A stretch of 64,000 bases of DNA from Bacillota bacterium (GTDB lineage: Bacteria; Bacillota; Bacilli; Paenibacillales; Paenibacillaceae). The stretch covers positions 1 through 64,000 of the forward strand of contig JAEWPC010000090.1 of assembly GCA_023460795.1 (NCBI GenBank), in the 5' to 3' direction. A program made the translations under genes and the position numbers. Below the pieces are notes generated by a model, which ran no database searches, had not been told where the DNA came from, and worked only from the letters and a program-made list of their open reading frames with translations. Shown piece after piece: positions 1-8,839 of the stretch; within the stretch, counting starts at the first letter, position 1, and each line of letters opens with the position of its first letter.

Positions 1-98
1 GTCTTGTCGTTCATGTTGTTGCCGTTGTTGTCCCCGCAGGCGCTTAACGCTAGTGCCAGTGCCGCGATCAGTGCCGCCATCCACAATCTTTTCTTCAT
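1..98 (-). CDS. Lipoprotein, N-terminal fragment (runs off the left edge)
   Basis: The first 98 bases read leftward as the start of an exported lipoprotein. The protein begins MKKRLWMAALIAALAL and continues to a lipobox LSAC, whose cysteine would be lipidated, followed by an Asn/Asp/Gly-rich stretch (GDNNGNN). An AAGGGG ribosome binding site lies a few bases before the ATG. Only about 32 residues are present, so the function cannot be told. Lipoproteins of this form are often solute-binding proteins, but nothing here proves that. Confidence 0.8.
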   Translation of the reverse strand, partial: MKKRLWMAALIAALALALSACGDNNGNNMNDK

Positions 99-227
99 CG
101 TTTTATCCCCTTCCATGATCGGTTTCCTTACGGAACACTTTCATAGCTTAAGGGAGAAAACTAACCAAATCGCAACGAATATATTGCCATTGTATAAGAT
201 AAATCTTACGAAAGCCTTACATCCGTA

Positions 228-1130
228 CTACCGATGCAGCGCGTACCGGTTCTCTTTGCTTAGACTTCGGATGAGCCGCACCTCTTCCTCCGTCAGCTCC
301 GGCACGTCAGCCGCCTCTAGATTACGAATCAGCTGCTCGCGGGAGCTTGCTCCCGGAACGACGGCCGCGACCGCGGGATGGCTAAGAGAATAGCGAATGG
401 CTAGCTGCGTCAGGCTTCGTCCATCGTTCGTCAGCTGCTCTAGCCGTCCCCGCAGCTGAATTAGCTCTTCCAGCTCGTAGTCCGGCACGCCTTGAACCGG
501 CTCGCGGTTCGCCGCCAGCGCGCCGCTGGAGAGCGGTCCGCGAGCGATCACGCTTATGCCGGATTCCTGAAGCAGCGGCAGCAACGTCTCCTCGGCGCGT
601 CGATCTACGATACTATAAGGATTCATGACGCTGACGATGCCGGAACGATTCACGTACTCACGGATGACGTTCGGGCGAATCGACGAGATGCCGTACGCGC
701 GGATGACGCCTTCCTTTTTCAGCTGCTCGAACGCTTCGATCGTCTCGTCTATCGGATCTTCGATCGTACCGCCATGCAACTGGTAAAGATCGATGTAATC
801 CGTTCCGAGTCGGCGCAAACTCTCTTGAACCGCGGTCAGAATGTACGCCTTCGACGGGTCCCACGACCACCCGCTCTGTCCCGGAACGCGCCGGTTGCCG
901 ACCTTCGTTGCGAGCACGACGCGATCGCGCCGCCCCCGGATCGCTTTGCCGACCCATTCCTCGTTGCGCCCGGCATCGTACAAGTCCGCGGTATCGAGCA
1001 GATTAACGCCCCGATCTAGCGCCTCGTGAATGATGCCGACCGCCGACTGCTCTTCCGTACCAAGCGACATACATCCGAGCCCGATTTCTCCGACGAGCAA
1101 CTCGGAGCTGCCCATACGATTTTTCCTCAC
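228..1130 (-). CDS. Aldo/keto reductase family oxidoreductase
   Basis: A 300-residue protein of the aldo/keto reductase superfamily, expected to be a cytosolic NADPH-dependent TIM barrel. The catalytic tetrad can be followed: Asp and Tyr in LLDTADLYD, Lys in VLATKVG, and His in LYQLHGG. The family length (about 300) is complete. The start is a GTG at 1130, chosen because AGAAGGAG lies 10 bases before it; the ATG five codons later has no such site. The gene stands alone between a lipoprotein gene and a rightward DUF3231 gene. The substrate cannot be predicted. Confidence 0.92.
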   Translation of the reverse strand: MRKNRMGSSELLVGEIGLGCMSLGTEEQSAVGIIHEALDRGVNLLDTADLYDAGRNEEWVGKAIRGRRDRVVLATKVGNRRVPGQSGWSWDPSKAYILTAVQESLRRLGTDYIDLYQLHGGTIEDPIDETIEAFEQLKKEGVIRAYGISSIRPNVIREYVNRSGIVSVMNPYSIVDRRAEETLLPLLQESGISVIARGPLSSGALAANREPVQGVPDYELEELIQLRGRLEQLTNDGRSLTQLAIRYSLSHPAVAAVVPGASSREQLIRNLEAADVPELTEEEVRLIRSLSKENRYALHR

Positions 1131-1293
1131 GTCAATTACACTCCTTCTATTCGGCAGGCACTGCTGTCCTTTACTTCCATTATACTACTCTCCGCATATC
1201 TGCCTAGCGATCGTCCCGGCGCGATAGACGAACCGTATATTAATGGGTGTACTGGAGATCATACCCGAGAATAACATTGCGGGAGTGATCGTC

Positions 1294-1845
1294 ATGGTCA
1301 ATATTTTCGAAGCGGCTGTCGAGACGATTAAGTCTTTAACGGACGAACAAGACCCAAGACCGCTTCATGTCGGCGAAGTGATGAGTTGCTGGGTTTATTT
1401 GGCCGGGTTAGAGCTCGCCCATACGACCGTACAGTCCGGCATTAGCATGACGACGGATGCCGAGCTATTAGCGCTGCTAGAAGAAGACCTAGCGCTTGGG
1501 ACAAGCCAGCGAAACCGTCTGAAGGCGTTCTTGCTGCAAGAAGGCGTCACCCTCCCGGAATCGTTCGAGGATCTGCCCCGTTCGGATGCGAACGAAGTGC
1601 CGCTTGGCGTCCGAATGCCGGACGGCGTGCTCGCCAACGAGCTCGTTCTGAAAATTTCCAGTCTCGTCCTACAAGCGGCTGGCGCTGCCATCGAATCCGT
1701 ACGCACGGACGTCGGACTGCTGTTCATTCAATTTCAAGCGGAGAAGCTCATGTTTGCCGCGAAACTGAAAAAAGCGATGCATAAGCGCGGCTGGCTAAAC
1801 GTTCCGCCGGCGTTCATTCCTCCGGGTGCGCCGACGAGAGGATAA
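1294..1845 (+). CDS. DUF3231 family protein
   Basis: A 183-residue protein with the hallmarks of DUF3231: HVGEVMSCW near the N-terminus, a helical region with KAFLLQEGV, then PLGVRMPDGVLANEL, DVGLLFIQFQAEKL and a C-terminal KRGWLNVPP(A)FIPPG. Members in bacilli are found in sporulating species and many have two copies of the domain in about 340 residues; this one has a single copy. The start at 1294 is chosen because GGGAG precedes it and similarity begins there; an in-frame ATG at 1243 lacks a site. The domain resembles ferritin-like helical bundles such as the CotF group, but the function is unknown. Confidence 0.8.
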   Translation: MVNIFEAAVETIKSLTDEQDPRPLHVGEVMSCWVYLAGLELAHTTVQSGISMTTDAELLALLEEDLALGTSQRNRLKAFLLQEGVTLPESFEDLPRSDANEVPLGVRMPDGVLANELVLKISSLVLQAAGAAIESVRTDVGLLFIQFQAEKLMFAAKLKKAMHKRGWLNVPPAFIPPGAPTRG

Positions 1846-1866
1846 GACTATAGGTGTAGAACGACA

Positions 1867-1897
1867 AAAAAGGGACTGCCCGCGGACAGTCCCTTCT
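1867..1897. terminator. Bidirectional intrinsic terminator
   Basis: An 8 bp stem, AGGGACTG with CAGTCCCT, has an A-run on its left side, which becomes a U-run for leftward transcription. It separates the convergent DUF3231 and SLH protein genes and is strongest for the leftward SLH transcript. Confidence 0.85.
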
Positions 1898-1905
1898 CTG
1901 TATCC

Positions 1906-4641
1906 TTACTTGGAAATTTCGATGACGGAGCCTCTAAGCGAATACAGCGTAATCGCATCCCCGTCCTTCAAGGAAGACAAGGTCAGCGTTGTCGTGCCTT
2001 GATGCACGTACACTTGCGGCGAAATCGTGAAATAGTTCTTGTCCCCGGACGACTGGCTCTTCACGTAGAACACCTTCGTGATAGAGTCGATTTTCCAGAA
2101 TGTGCGGTTCACCGCCGTGGCGACTTCAACGACGGCGCGGTCATTCTCGTCTTTGCTGATCTCGACGAGATCTCCGGCCTGGATGGCGCCAAGGTTAGCA
2201 AGCGCAACGTTGTCTCTCTTAAGGATCGGCGTTGCGCCGACCGCTCTCGACACCGTCTCTCCGGCGCGAGTGACGAGCGTTATCGTGTTGGTTGCGGCAT
2301 CGACGGTCGACACTTTACCTAACGTAACCGCAACGGTGCGGATCGAAATCGCCGTGTTGCCTTGCAGCGTTGCATTCACGAGCGAGCCTGCCGTTAACGT
2401 AGCGAGACTAACGTCTGCTCCGCTCTCATTCTTAATCGTAACGTCGGAGCTTAAAGTCCATTCCTCTACCGCCGTGGCCCCAGGAATTTTCACTTTCAAC
2501 TTCCTAGCCGCGCTGTCCGCGGATACGACCTCGAATTGCACGTTCTTGTGCACGTATACCGAGTTCACTTGATCTTGCGTCGAGTTCATTTGCACCGTGA
2601 CGCGATCTCCGACTTTGACGTCCGCGAACGTCTCTCCGTTCTTGCCGTAAATCTCGACCGACGGGGAGATGTAAGATAACGAAGCCGTGCTGCCGGCGCT
2701 CAAGCCTTCAAGGGTAAGCTTAAGCGTCTTGCTTGTCGTGTTGTTCTCGGTTACGACGCCCGTGTATTTCGAGATGAAGGAAATATAGACGATGTCTTCG
2801 CCGTTATAACCGATCGTCAATCTCATGCCCGGCGTCGACATGATGGAAGAGGCAGAACCGATCGTCAGTTTCGTTCCGTTCAGATCGAATCTCGTATTAT
2901 CGGATAATACGTTCTTCGTAATTTGCTTGCCGCTCGGATCTTTGAAGGTCAGCGCTTTGATCGCCGAATCGTATTTAACGACGACAGCTCCGAGCACAGA
3001 CTCTACCGAACGGTTCGTCACCGTAATTACCGTGACCTTGCGATTGTCCCCGAGCGTCATCGTGATCGTATCGCCCTTCACGAGGTCATCGAGGGTTGCA
3101 TCGACGAAGCCGTTAATTTTCACGGCTACCGCATCGGCCATATATTCGACTTCCGGTTTTCCGTCTACTTTGTAAATGATCGTTTTGCCCGTCTTGTCGA
3201 TCGACTCGAGCGTTCCGGTCACCGACGTGATCGGTTTATCGACTCGCGTCACGGCGATGCTAGAGACGTTGCCGTTCTTGACTTCGTATGCGATCGTGTC
3301 GCCGACAAGCAGGTCGCCCGGCGCGATCGGGATCGTTCCGTTCACCTTAATCGGCGCGTTAGCCGCTACGGCGAACGTTTCCTCTTGACCGGCGGCGTCC
3401 TTCACGGACAACGTTAACGACTGCGCGTTCCAACCCGATACCGTGCCTGTGCCCGACTTATTCACGATCGCCTGCTTCACCGCGACCGCGAGCACTTTGT
3501 CGTCAGCGCGCAGCGTCAGCTTCACGTCGACGTTGAGAGGAAGTTCAGCCAAGTTGATTGTCTTGCCGGCCGCATCGGTAATCGCCGGCGATCGGCCTGC
3601 GTCATAAAAGTATTCTTTATACTCGTCGCCGATCAGCAAAGTGAACTTGTATTTGCCGGCCGTCACGAGCGTTAATTTACCTTCAACCGTCTTCACCTGC
3701 GGGTTCTCGTCGGTCATCTCGACGTAGCCGACTTTACCGTCTGCGCCCGTGATGAGAATCGCTTTCCCGTACAGTCTGAGCGCTGCGAGCGAGATCGAAT
3801 TGTCGTCGGTTTTGCGATAGTAGGCCGTATTCTCCGTAACCGGAAAATCCTTCATCGTCCCGTCGGCAAGCAGCACCGTCAGGTGATCGGACGTAATGTT
3901 AAAGAGAATGCCTTCGATTTGTCCGTTGTAAGGGACGGCGATCTGAGTCTCCGCTCTGCTGAACAACGTCGCGGCCGTCGCGCGAGTGACTTGATCCTTC
4001 GGTTTGAACTCGCTAACCGTTACGCCTTTAACGGTCGATGTAACGCCGTTCACGAGTTTGTTGTCGACCGCGACCTTAACGTAGGCTTTCAGCTTCGCGT
4101 CGATCTTCGCGTCGTCCGCGAAATCGGTCGTCTGCCCGGCTGCCGCAATCGCATCTTCTTCCTTGCCGATGGCGCGAACGAGCACCTTCGCGATCCATTC
4201 GCGGGTTGCCGGGCTCGCTCCCCAGCTTTTGCCGGGCTCCGACTCGGCTAACGCGATCTCCTCGCTAATGAGGATCAGCTTCTTCTGCAGGGCGAGGCTT
4301 ATGTATTTCGTGTAGTCTGTCTTAACGCTTAACTTCGCCGGGATCACGTCCGCTGCCGAAGAATTGGCCGCGTTCTCGAGCCCCATGAAGCGCAGCGCGA
4401 TAATGATCGCTTCTTGTCGGCTGACAGGATTATTCAAGTTATACTTGCCATTGCTTCCCTTCAAGATGTTCTGCATCGCTAGCTTGGCGATATGCTTCTC
4501 CGCCCAATGACCTGCGGGGACATCGCTGAATGGCGTCGCCGCCGCGCTTGCCGACTGTGCGGTCCAACCGGCTCCCGACCAAACGACGGAAGCGACCACG
4601 ATGCTGGAAATCCATTTCTTAACGTTCGGATTGTTGCTCAA
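1906..4641 (-). CDS. S-layer homology (SLH) domain surface protein
   Basis: A 911-residue exported protein. A signal peptide covers about residues 1-34 and ends in AQSASAAA. Three SLH motifs follow at about 36-85 (FSDVPAGHWAEKHI), 100-160 and 170-235 (ending TRATAATLFSRAE); SLH triplets bind pyruvylated secondary cell-wall polymer. The remaining 670 or so residues are a string of beta-rich units with recurring patterns such as V.G.V..I and LKVGD/VKGD.I, suggesting repeated small barrel-like domains with no obvious catalytic residues. It may be an S-layer or surface-scaffold protein. It follows the amidase gene in the same direction after a short gap containing a small hairpin. Confidence 0.9.
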   Translation of the reverse strand: MSNNPNVKKWISSIVVASVVWSGAGWTAQSASAAATPFSDVPAGHWAEKHIAKLAMQNILKGSNGKYNLNNPVSRQEAIIIALRFMGLENAANSSAADVIPAKLSVKTDYTKYISLALQKKLILISEEIALAESEPGKSWGASPATREWIAKVLVRAIGKEEDAIAAAGQTTDFADDAKIDAKLKAYVKVAVDNKLVNGVTSTVKGVTVSEFKPKDQVTRATAATLFSRAETQIAVPYNGQIEGILFNITSDHLTVLLADGTMKDFPVTENTAYYRKTDDNSISLAALRLYGKAILITGADGKVGYVEMTDENPQVKTVEGKLTLVTAGKYKFTLLIGDEYKEYFYDAGRSPAITDAAGKTINLAELPLNVDVKLTLRADDKVLAVAVKQAIVNKSGTGTVSGWNAQSLTLSVKDAAGQEETFAVAANAPIKVNGTIPIAPGDLLVGDTIAYEVKNGNVSSIAVTRVDKPITSVTGTLESIDKTGKTIIYKVDGKPEVEYMADAVAVKINGFVDATLDDLVKGDTITMTLGDNRKVTVITVTNRSVESVLGAVVVKYDSAIKALTFKDPSGKQITKNVLSDNTRFDLNGTKLTIGSASSIMSTPGMRLTIGYNGEDIVYISFISKYTGVVTENNTTSKTLKLTLEGLSAGSTASLSYISPSVEIYGKNGETFADVKVGDRVTVQMNSTQDQVNSVYVHKNVQFEVVSADSAARKLKVKIPGATAVEEWTLSSDVTIKNESGADVSLATLTAGSLVNATLQGNTAISIRTVAVTLGKVSTVDAATNTITLVTRAGETVSRAVGATPILKRDNVALANLGAIQAGDLVEISKDENDRAVVEVATAVNRTFWKIDSITKVFYVKSQSSGDKNYFTISPQVYVHQGTTTLTLSSLKDGDAITLYSLRGSVIEISK

Positions 4642-4669
4642 TCGTATCCTCTCCCTTTATACAAGCATG

Positions 4670-4690
4670 CCGGCCCCCGTGGAGGGCCGG
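4670..4690 (-). terminator. Short GC hairpin between amidase and SLH genes
   Basis: CCGGCCC pairs with GGGCCGG around a 7-base loop, directly after the amidase stop codon. There is no strong U-run on the leftward strand, so it may be a weak terminator or an mRNA-stabilising intercistronic hairpin. Confidence 0.4.
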
Positions 4691-4696
4691 TCAACT

Positions 4697-6307
4697 TCAA
4701 CTTAATTTCAAATATTGCTTGATGCCTTTGGCGATGGCTTGGGCAACGCGATCCTGGAAATCTTCCTTCCACATCTTCGGTTCATCGATCTTGCTGGACA
4801 GGTAGCCGATCTCGAGCAGCACGGCCGGCATCGTCGTCTCGCGCGTGACGTGGAGATTCTTGCTGCGCACGCCGTTGTCCTTCAAGCCGGTAGCCGGCGC
4901 AAGGGCCGCATGCATCGTCTGCGCGAACGCCAAGCTCTCCGCCCGCGTGTAGTACGTCTCCGTCCCGTTCGTAGAAGCCGTGTAGCTGTTCGCGTGTACG
5001 GATAAGAACAAATCCGCTTTCGCGTCTTTCGCGACCTTCACGCGATCCTCCAGCGTCGGATACGAATCGTCCCATCTCGTGAGCACCAGCTTGATGCGCT
5101 CGTCCGCGGCGAGAATCTTCTGAACCTTAAGAATGATGGCTAGGTTGAATTCTTTCTCCCATTTGCCGTTTAAGCTCGCTGCTCCCGGATCTTTGCCGCC
5201 GTGGCCCGCATCGAGTACGACGGTGAATTGTGATTTGTCGGGAACGGGCTTCTTTAGCGAAATGATGAAATCTCCAACGAGCGGGTCCTGCTTGATCTCG
5301 TATGGCCAAGGTTGGTTCAAATCCAACACGAGCCTGATCGTCTGCGGCGCGCTCGAATATTGCGAGTAGCGCACTTTCTGCAGCGCTTCGTGGCCGGTTA
5401 CTTGGAACTCGCCGATCTTGCCGATCGACGGATCCGTCGGCAACGCGGGATAGAACGTATCCGCGAACGCGACGTTAGGGAAGTCGATCACCAGGCGATC
5501 CGGATTCGTCAGCGTGGATACTTTAGGCTCGAACGTTCCGCTGTACTTCATCAACACTTGGTCGGCATCGTAACGAACCTCGTACAGCGTACCCGCAACG
5601 TTCTGCGGCGTTTCGCCGTCCGGCGTCGTTGTTTCTCCTTCGCCCGGGGTCGCGCCTGGCTCTGTGCCTGGCGTCGTGCCCGGCTCCGTACCCGGTGTAG
5701 TCGTACCGCCTTCGCTCGGCGTCGTACCCGGATTCGCGCCTGGATCCGCAGCTCCTCCGTCCGTCGGCGTCGTTCCCGGCTTTGAACCGGTACCGCTGCC
5801 CGTCTCCGAGCCGGAAGCGTTTCCAGGCGGAACGGCTTCTACGCCTTCCGAGCCGTTGCCGGTATTCGGCGCTTCCTTCGTATACAGGAACACCGACTTC
5901 GTCGCGTTGTCCCAGAACACGTCAATACCGATCGAGTCGCTTATAAAACGCAATGGAATGAGAACGCTATTGGATTCCATGGTCGGGGGCATGTCCATTT
6001 TTTTCGGTTTCCCGTCGACGTATGCCGTCTTCTGGTCAACCTGCATCACGATCTTCGTGTTGCCGCCCGATACCGTTACTTGTTTGTTTTTATTCTCGTA
6101 ATCGACTTTGTATCCTAAGCTCTCCGTTACGATCCGCACGGGCACCATCACGAAGTTGTTCATGATCTTGGGCGCTACGGGCGGTTGTAAGACTTTGCCG
6201 TCCAGAATGAGCTTGGGCGTTACCGTTGCCTTCTCGGCATAAGCCATACCGGCGCTAAGGAATAGCATGACGGTGACGACGAACAACAAGGGCAACCACT
6301 TCTTCAT
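4697..6307 (-). CDS. N-acetylmuramoyl-L-alanine amidase, modular, secreted
   Basis: A 536-residue exported cell-wall hydrolase that cleaves the bond between N-acetylmuramic acid and the first L-alanine of the peptide. In order: a signal peptide (1-24), a copper-amine-oxidase-N type domain (about 28-140, typical of Paenibacillaceae surface proteins), a Gly/Thr/Pro-rich linker with TTPG/EPG repeats (about 148-236), an AMIN domain (about 240-350) and a C-terminal Amidase_3 domain. The zinc and catalytic residues are visible: His in LDAGHGG, Glu in EKEFN, His in LSVHANS and Glu in LLEIGYLS. It lies upstream of the SLH protein and may share its mRNA. The combination suggests a role in septum or wall remodelling. 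Confidence 0.93.
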   Translation of the reverse strand: MKKWLPLLFVVTVMLFLSAGMAYAEKATVTPKLILDGKVLQPPVAPKIMNNFVMVPVRIVTESLGYKVDYENKNKQVTVSGGNTKIVMQVDQKTAYVDGKPKKMDMPPTMESNSVLIPLRFISDSIGIDVFWDNATKSVFLYTKEAPNTGNGSEGVEAVPPGNASGSETGSGTGSKPGTTPTDGGAADPGANPGTTPSEGGTTTPGTEPGTTPGTEPGATPGEGETTTPDGETPQNVAGTLYEVRYDADQVLMKYSGTFEPKVSTLTNPDRLVIDFPNVAFADTFYPALPTDPSIGKIGEFQVTGHEALQKVRYSQYSSAPQTIRLVLDLNQPWPYEIKQDPLVGDFIISLKKPVPDKSQFTVVLDAGHGGKDPGAASLNGKWEKEFNLAIILKVQKILAADERIKLVLTRWDDSYPTLEDRVKVAKDAKADLFLSVHANSYTASTNGTETYYTRAESLAFAQTMHAALAPATGLKDNGVRSKNLHVTRETTMPAVLLEIGYLSSKIDEPKMWKEDFQDRVAQAIAKGIKQYLKLS

Positions 6308-6423
6308 GCTTCACCTCGATGTAAATAGATTTGCGGAATGATCGACCTTAACGACTAACGACTGCCCATCGATTGTCCACGCAAAATTAGACGAGTTTCC
6401 CTATGAAAAGTTGCGTAAGAAAG

Positions 6424-6471
6424 GAAAAAAAGACCCTTTGTCCCGAATTCTGCCGAACCAGGGACAAAAGG
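6424..6471 (-). terminator. Intrinsic terminator of leuCD
   Basis: Read leftward, CCTTTTGTCCC pairs with GGGACAAAGG and is followed by a run of seven or more U. It lies just beyond the leuD stop codon. Confidence 0.88.
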
Positions 6472-6500
6472 CCTATTTGATCTTGCAAATAATTGATAGA

Positions 6501-7103
6501 TTAAGCGTTAACCGATGCCGCGCGTTTAGCCTCGTATTCGGAGATCGCTGCTTCGTGCTTCAGCGTCAAACCGATATCGTCCAAGCCTTGCAGCAGGAAC
6601 TGGCGACGGTGCTCGTCGAGGTCGAACGCGATGCTCAGGCCGTTGCCGTCCGTGATCACTTTGTTCTCCAGATCGATATTCAGCTTGTAGCCTTCGTTCG
6701 CTTCCGTGCGCTTGAACAGGTCGTCGACTTGCTCTTCGCTCAGCTTGATCGGCAGAATGCCGTTCTTAAAGCAGTTGTTGTAGAAAATGTCGGCGAACGA
6801 CGGAGCGATGACGCAGCGGAAGCCATAGTCCAGAATCGCCCATGGCGCGTGCTCGCGGGACGAGCCGCAGCCGAAGTTGGCGCGGGACAGCAGCACTTCC
6901 GCGCCTTGGTAACGCGGTTTGTTCAGGTTGAACTCCGGAATGACGTTGCCTTGCTCATCCCATCTCCATTCGAAGAACAGGAATTGACCGAAACCGCTTC
7001 TCTCGATTCTTTTCAGGAACTGCTTCGGAATAATGGCGTCGGTATCTACGTTAACGCGGTCGACTGGCGCGACCAGACCGTTCAATTGTTTAAATGGTTG
7101 CAT
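6501..7103 (-). CDS. leuD: 3-isopropylmalate dehydratase small subunit
   Basis: A 200-residue swivelling-domain subunit of isopropylmalate isomerase, which with LeuC converts 2-isopropylmalate to 3-isopropylmalate in leucine synthesis. The N-terminus MQPFKQLNGLVAPVDRVNVDTDAIIPKQFL and the FGCGSSREHAPWA substrate-binding loop are diagnostic. It starts 15 bases after leuC with an AAAGGAG ribosome binding site, and an intrinsic terminator follows. Length and domain content are normal for the LeuD subunit. Confidence 0.97.
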   Translation of the reverse strand: MQPFKQLNGLVAPVDRVNVDTDAIIPKQFLKRIERSGFGQFLFFEWRWDEQGNVIPEFNLNKPRYQGAEVLLSRANFGCGSSREHAPWAILDYGFRCVIAPSFADIFYNNCFKNGILPIKLSEEQVDDLFKRTEANEGYKLNIDLENKVITDGNGLSIAFDLDEHRRQFLLQGLDDIGLTLKHEAAISEYEAKRAASVNA

Positions 7104-7118
7104 GGTTATCGTTCTCCT

Positions 7119-8543
7119 TTACGCCGTCACTTCGGACTTGAATTCCCAATTGCGAACGTCGACGAAACGTCCTTGTACAGCTGCAGCGGCAGCCATCTCA
7201 GGCGATACAAGGTGCGTGCGTCCGCCGCGGCCTTGACGTCCTTCGAAGTTACGGTTCGAGGTCGATGCGCAGCGTTGGCCCGGTTGAAGCACGTCCGGGT
7301 TCATCGCCAGACACATGGAGCAGCCTGCGTCGCGCCATTCGAAGCCCGCTTCGACGAAAATTTTGTCCAAGCCTTCCTTCTCCGCTTGCAGTTTAACGCG
7401 GCCGGAGCCTGGAACGACGATTGCCGTTACGTTCGAGCTGACTTTGTAGCCTTGAGCGACTTTAGCAGCAGCGCGCAAGTCTTCGATGCGTCCGTTCGTG
7501 CAGGAACCGATGAAGACGTAGTCGATTGCGATTTCCGTCATCGGAGTGCCCGGTTTGAGGCCCATATACTCAAGCGCGCTAGTCGCGGCTTTGCGCTCGT
7601 TCTCCGTCGGCAGTTGCTCCGGTACAGGGACGGCGGAAGTGATGCCCGTACCCATGCCTGGGCTCGTGCCCCACGTCACTTGCGGTACGAGGGATTCGAC
7701 GTCGAAGTCGAGCACTTTATCGAACTCGGCGCCTTCGTCGGAGACGAGTGCTTTCCATTGTTCTACCGCCGCGTCGAACGCTGCGCCTTGCGGTGCGTAT
7801 TCGCGGCCGCGGAGGTAGTCGAACGTCGTTTGGTCAGGCGCGATCAGACCTGCGCGAGCGCCTGCTTCGATCGACATGTTGCACACGGTCATGCGCTCTT
7901 CCATGGACAGCTCGCGAATCGCTTCGCCGCTGTATTCCATAACGTAGCCGGTACCGAAGTCGGTGCCGTACTTCGCGATAAGGCCGAGGATCAAGTCTTT
8001 AGCCGTAATGCCCGGCTTGCGTTTGCCGTTGAAGCGGATGAGCATCGTCTTTGCTTTCGCTTGCTGCAAGCATTGCGTCGCCAGCACGTGTTCAACCTCG
8101 GAAGTACCGATGCCGAACGCGAGCGCGCCGAATGCGCCGTGCGTCGAAGTGTGGCTATCGCCGCACACGATCGTTTTGCCCGGATGCGTCAAGCCGAGCT
8201 CCGGTCCCATAACGTGAACGACGCCTTGGTCGAGCGTGTTCAGGTCGTACAGTTTAACGCCGAACTCTTGGCAGTTGGCCGTCAGCGTGTCGACTTGCTG
8301 CTTGGAGATCGGGTCTTTAATGTTGAAACGGTCTTTCGTCGGGACGTTGTGGTCCATCGTCGCGAAAGTCAGCTCTGGACGGCGGACTTTGCGGCCGGAC
8401 AAGCGCAAGCCTTCGAACGCTTGCGGAGACGTTACTTCGTGCACCAGGTGCAAGTCGATATACAGAATGCTAGGTTTGCCTTCTTCGGCAACGATTTCGT
8501 GATTGTTCCAAATTTTCTCGAACATCGTAAGTTTTTTACTCAT
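7119..8543 (-). CDS. leuC: 3-isopropylmalate dehydratase large subunit
   Basis: The 474-residue aconitase-family catalytic subunit. Cysteine ligands of the 4Fe-4S cluster are seen in FIGSCTNGR and in DAGCSMC, and VCGDSHTSTHGAFG is the conserved family block. It is the first gene of leuCD and diverges from a LysR regulator; GAGGTG precedes the ATG. leuA, leuB and ilv genes are not adjacent, so leucine synthesis genes are split in this genome. No T-box was seen in its 5' region; the visible regulatory candidate is a palindrome overlapping the promoter (8593-8613). Confidence 0.97.
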   Translation of the reverse strand: MSKKLTMFEKIWNNHEIVAEEGKPSILYIDLHLVHEVTSPQAFEGLRLSGRKVRRPELTFATMDHNVPTKDRFNIKDPISKQQVDTLTANCQEFGVKLYDLNTLDQGVVHVMGPELGLTHPGKTIVCGDSHTSTHGAFGALAFGIGTSEVEHVLATQCLQQAKAKTMLIRFNGKRKPGITAKDLILGLIAKYGTDFGTGYVMEYSGEAIRELSMEERMTVCNMSIEAGARAGLIAPDQTTFDYLRGREYAPQGAAFDAAVEQWKALVSDEGAEFDKVLDFDVESLVPQVTWGTSPGMGTGITSAVPVPEQLPTENERKAATSALEYMGLKPGTPMTEIAIDYVFIGSCTNGRIEDLRAAAKVAQGYKVSSNVTAIVVPGSGRVKLQAEKEGLDKIFVEAGFEWRDAGCSMCLAMNPDVLQPGQRCASTSNRNFEGRQGRGGRTHLVSPEMAAAAAVQGRFVDVRNWEFKSEVTA

Positions 8544-8583
8544 GTCTCGATCACCTCAATAATGACTCTGATAGCTTGAACCT

Positions 8584-8621
8584 ATCATACCATTGGAACA
8601 TTCATTGTTCCAAGATATAAT
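8584..8621. promoter_or_regulatory. Back-to-back leuC/lysR promoters over a shared palindrome
   Basis: A perfect inverted repeat, TTGGAACA-N5-TGTTCCAA (8593-8613), gives a TTGGAA -35 hexamer on each strand. Rightward, TTGGAA is followed after 17 bases by TATAAT (8616-8621). Leftward, TTGGAA is followed after 18 bases by TATGAT (8584-8589). The arrangement fits an operator for the adjacent LysR-type regulator, though the binding protein is inferred. Confidence 0.6.
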
Positions 8622-8701
8622 ATCTATAAGGTTAATAGTTCCAGGCTATAATGAGGGTGTTATCCCGCTCGCTCAGGGGCGAAATACGGGCTATAATAGC
8701 G

Positions 8702-8790
8702 ACACCACTTGTTCTTATTTCGCTGAACCGTCACCATTCGTGCCATTTAGTAACACCACGTGTTCTTATTTCGCTGAAATCCGGAACAGC
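8702..8790. repeat. 51 bp direct repeat in the lysR leader
   Basis: ACACCAC(T/G)TGTTCTTATTTCGCTGAA occurs at 8702 and again 51 bases later at 8753. A looser related stretch (GTGTTATCCCGCTCGCT) begins near 8657. The block lies in the untranslated region between the lysR promoter and its start codon. Confidence 0.7.
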
Positions 8791-8839
8791 TACGCCATTA
8801 AAGACATATTTGCATCTAATACCGAAAGGACGACTCGAC

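Noticed and set aside
6411..8579. A 722-codon open frame on the rightward strand opposite leuCD
   Set aside because: It is antisense to two clear enzyme genes, has an Arg/Val/Ala-rich composition typical of GC-driven shadow frames, and lacks a ribosome binding site.
8651..8839. N-terminal extension of the LysR regulator
   Set aside because: The extra 63 codons are repeat sequence, and the family start MEFRQL has its own ribosome binding site at 8840.
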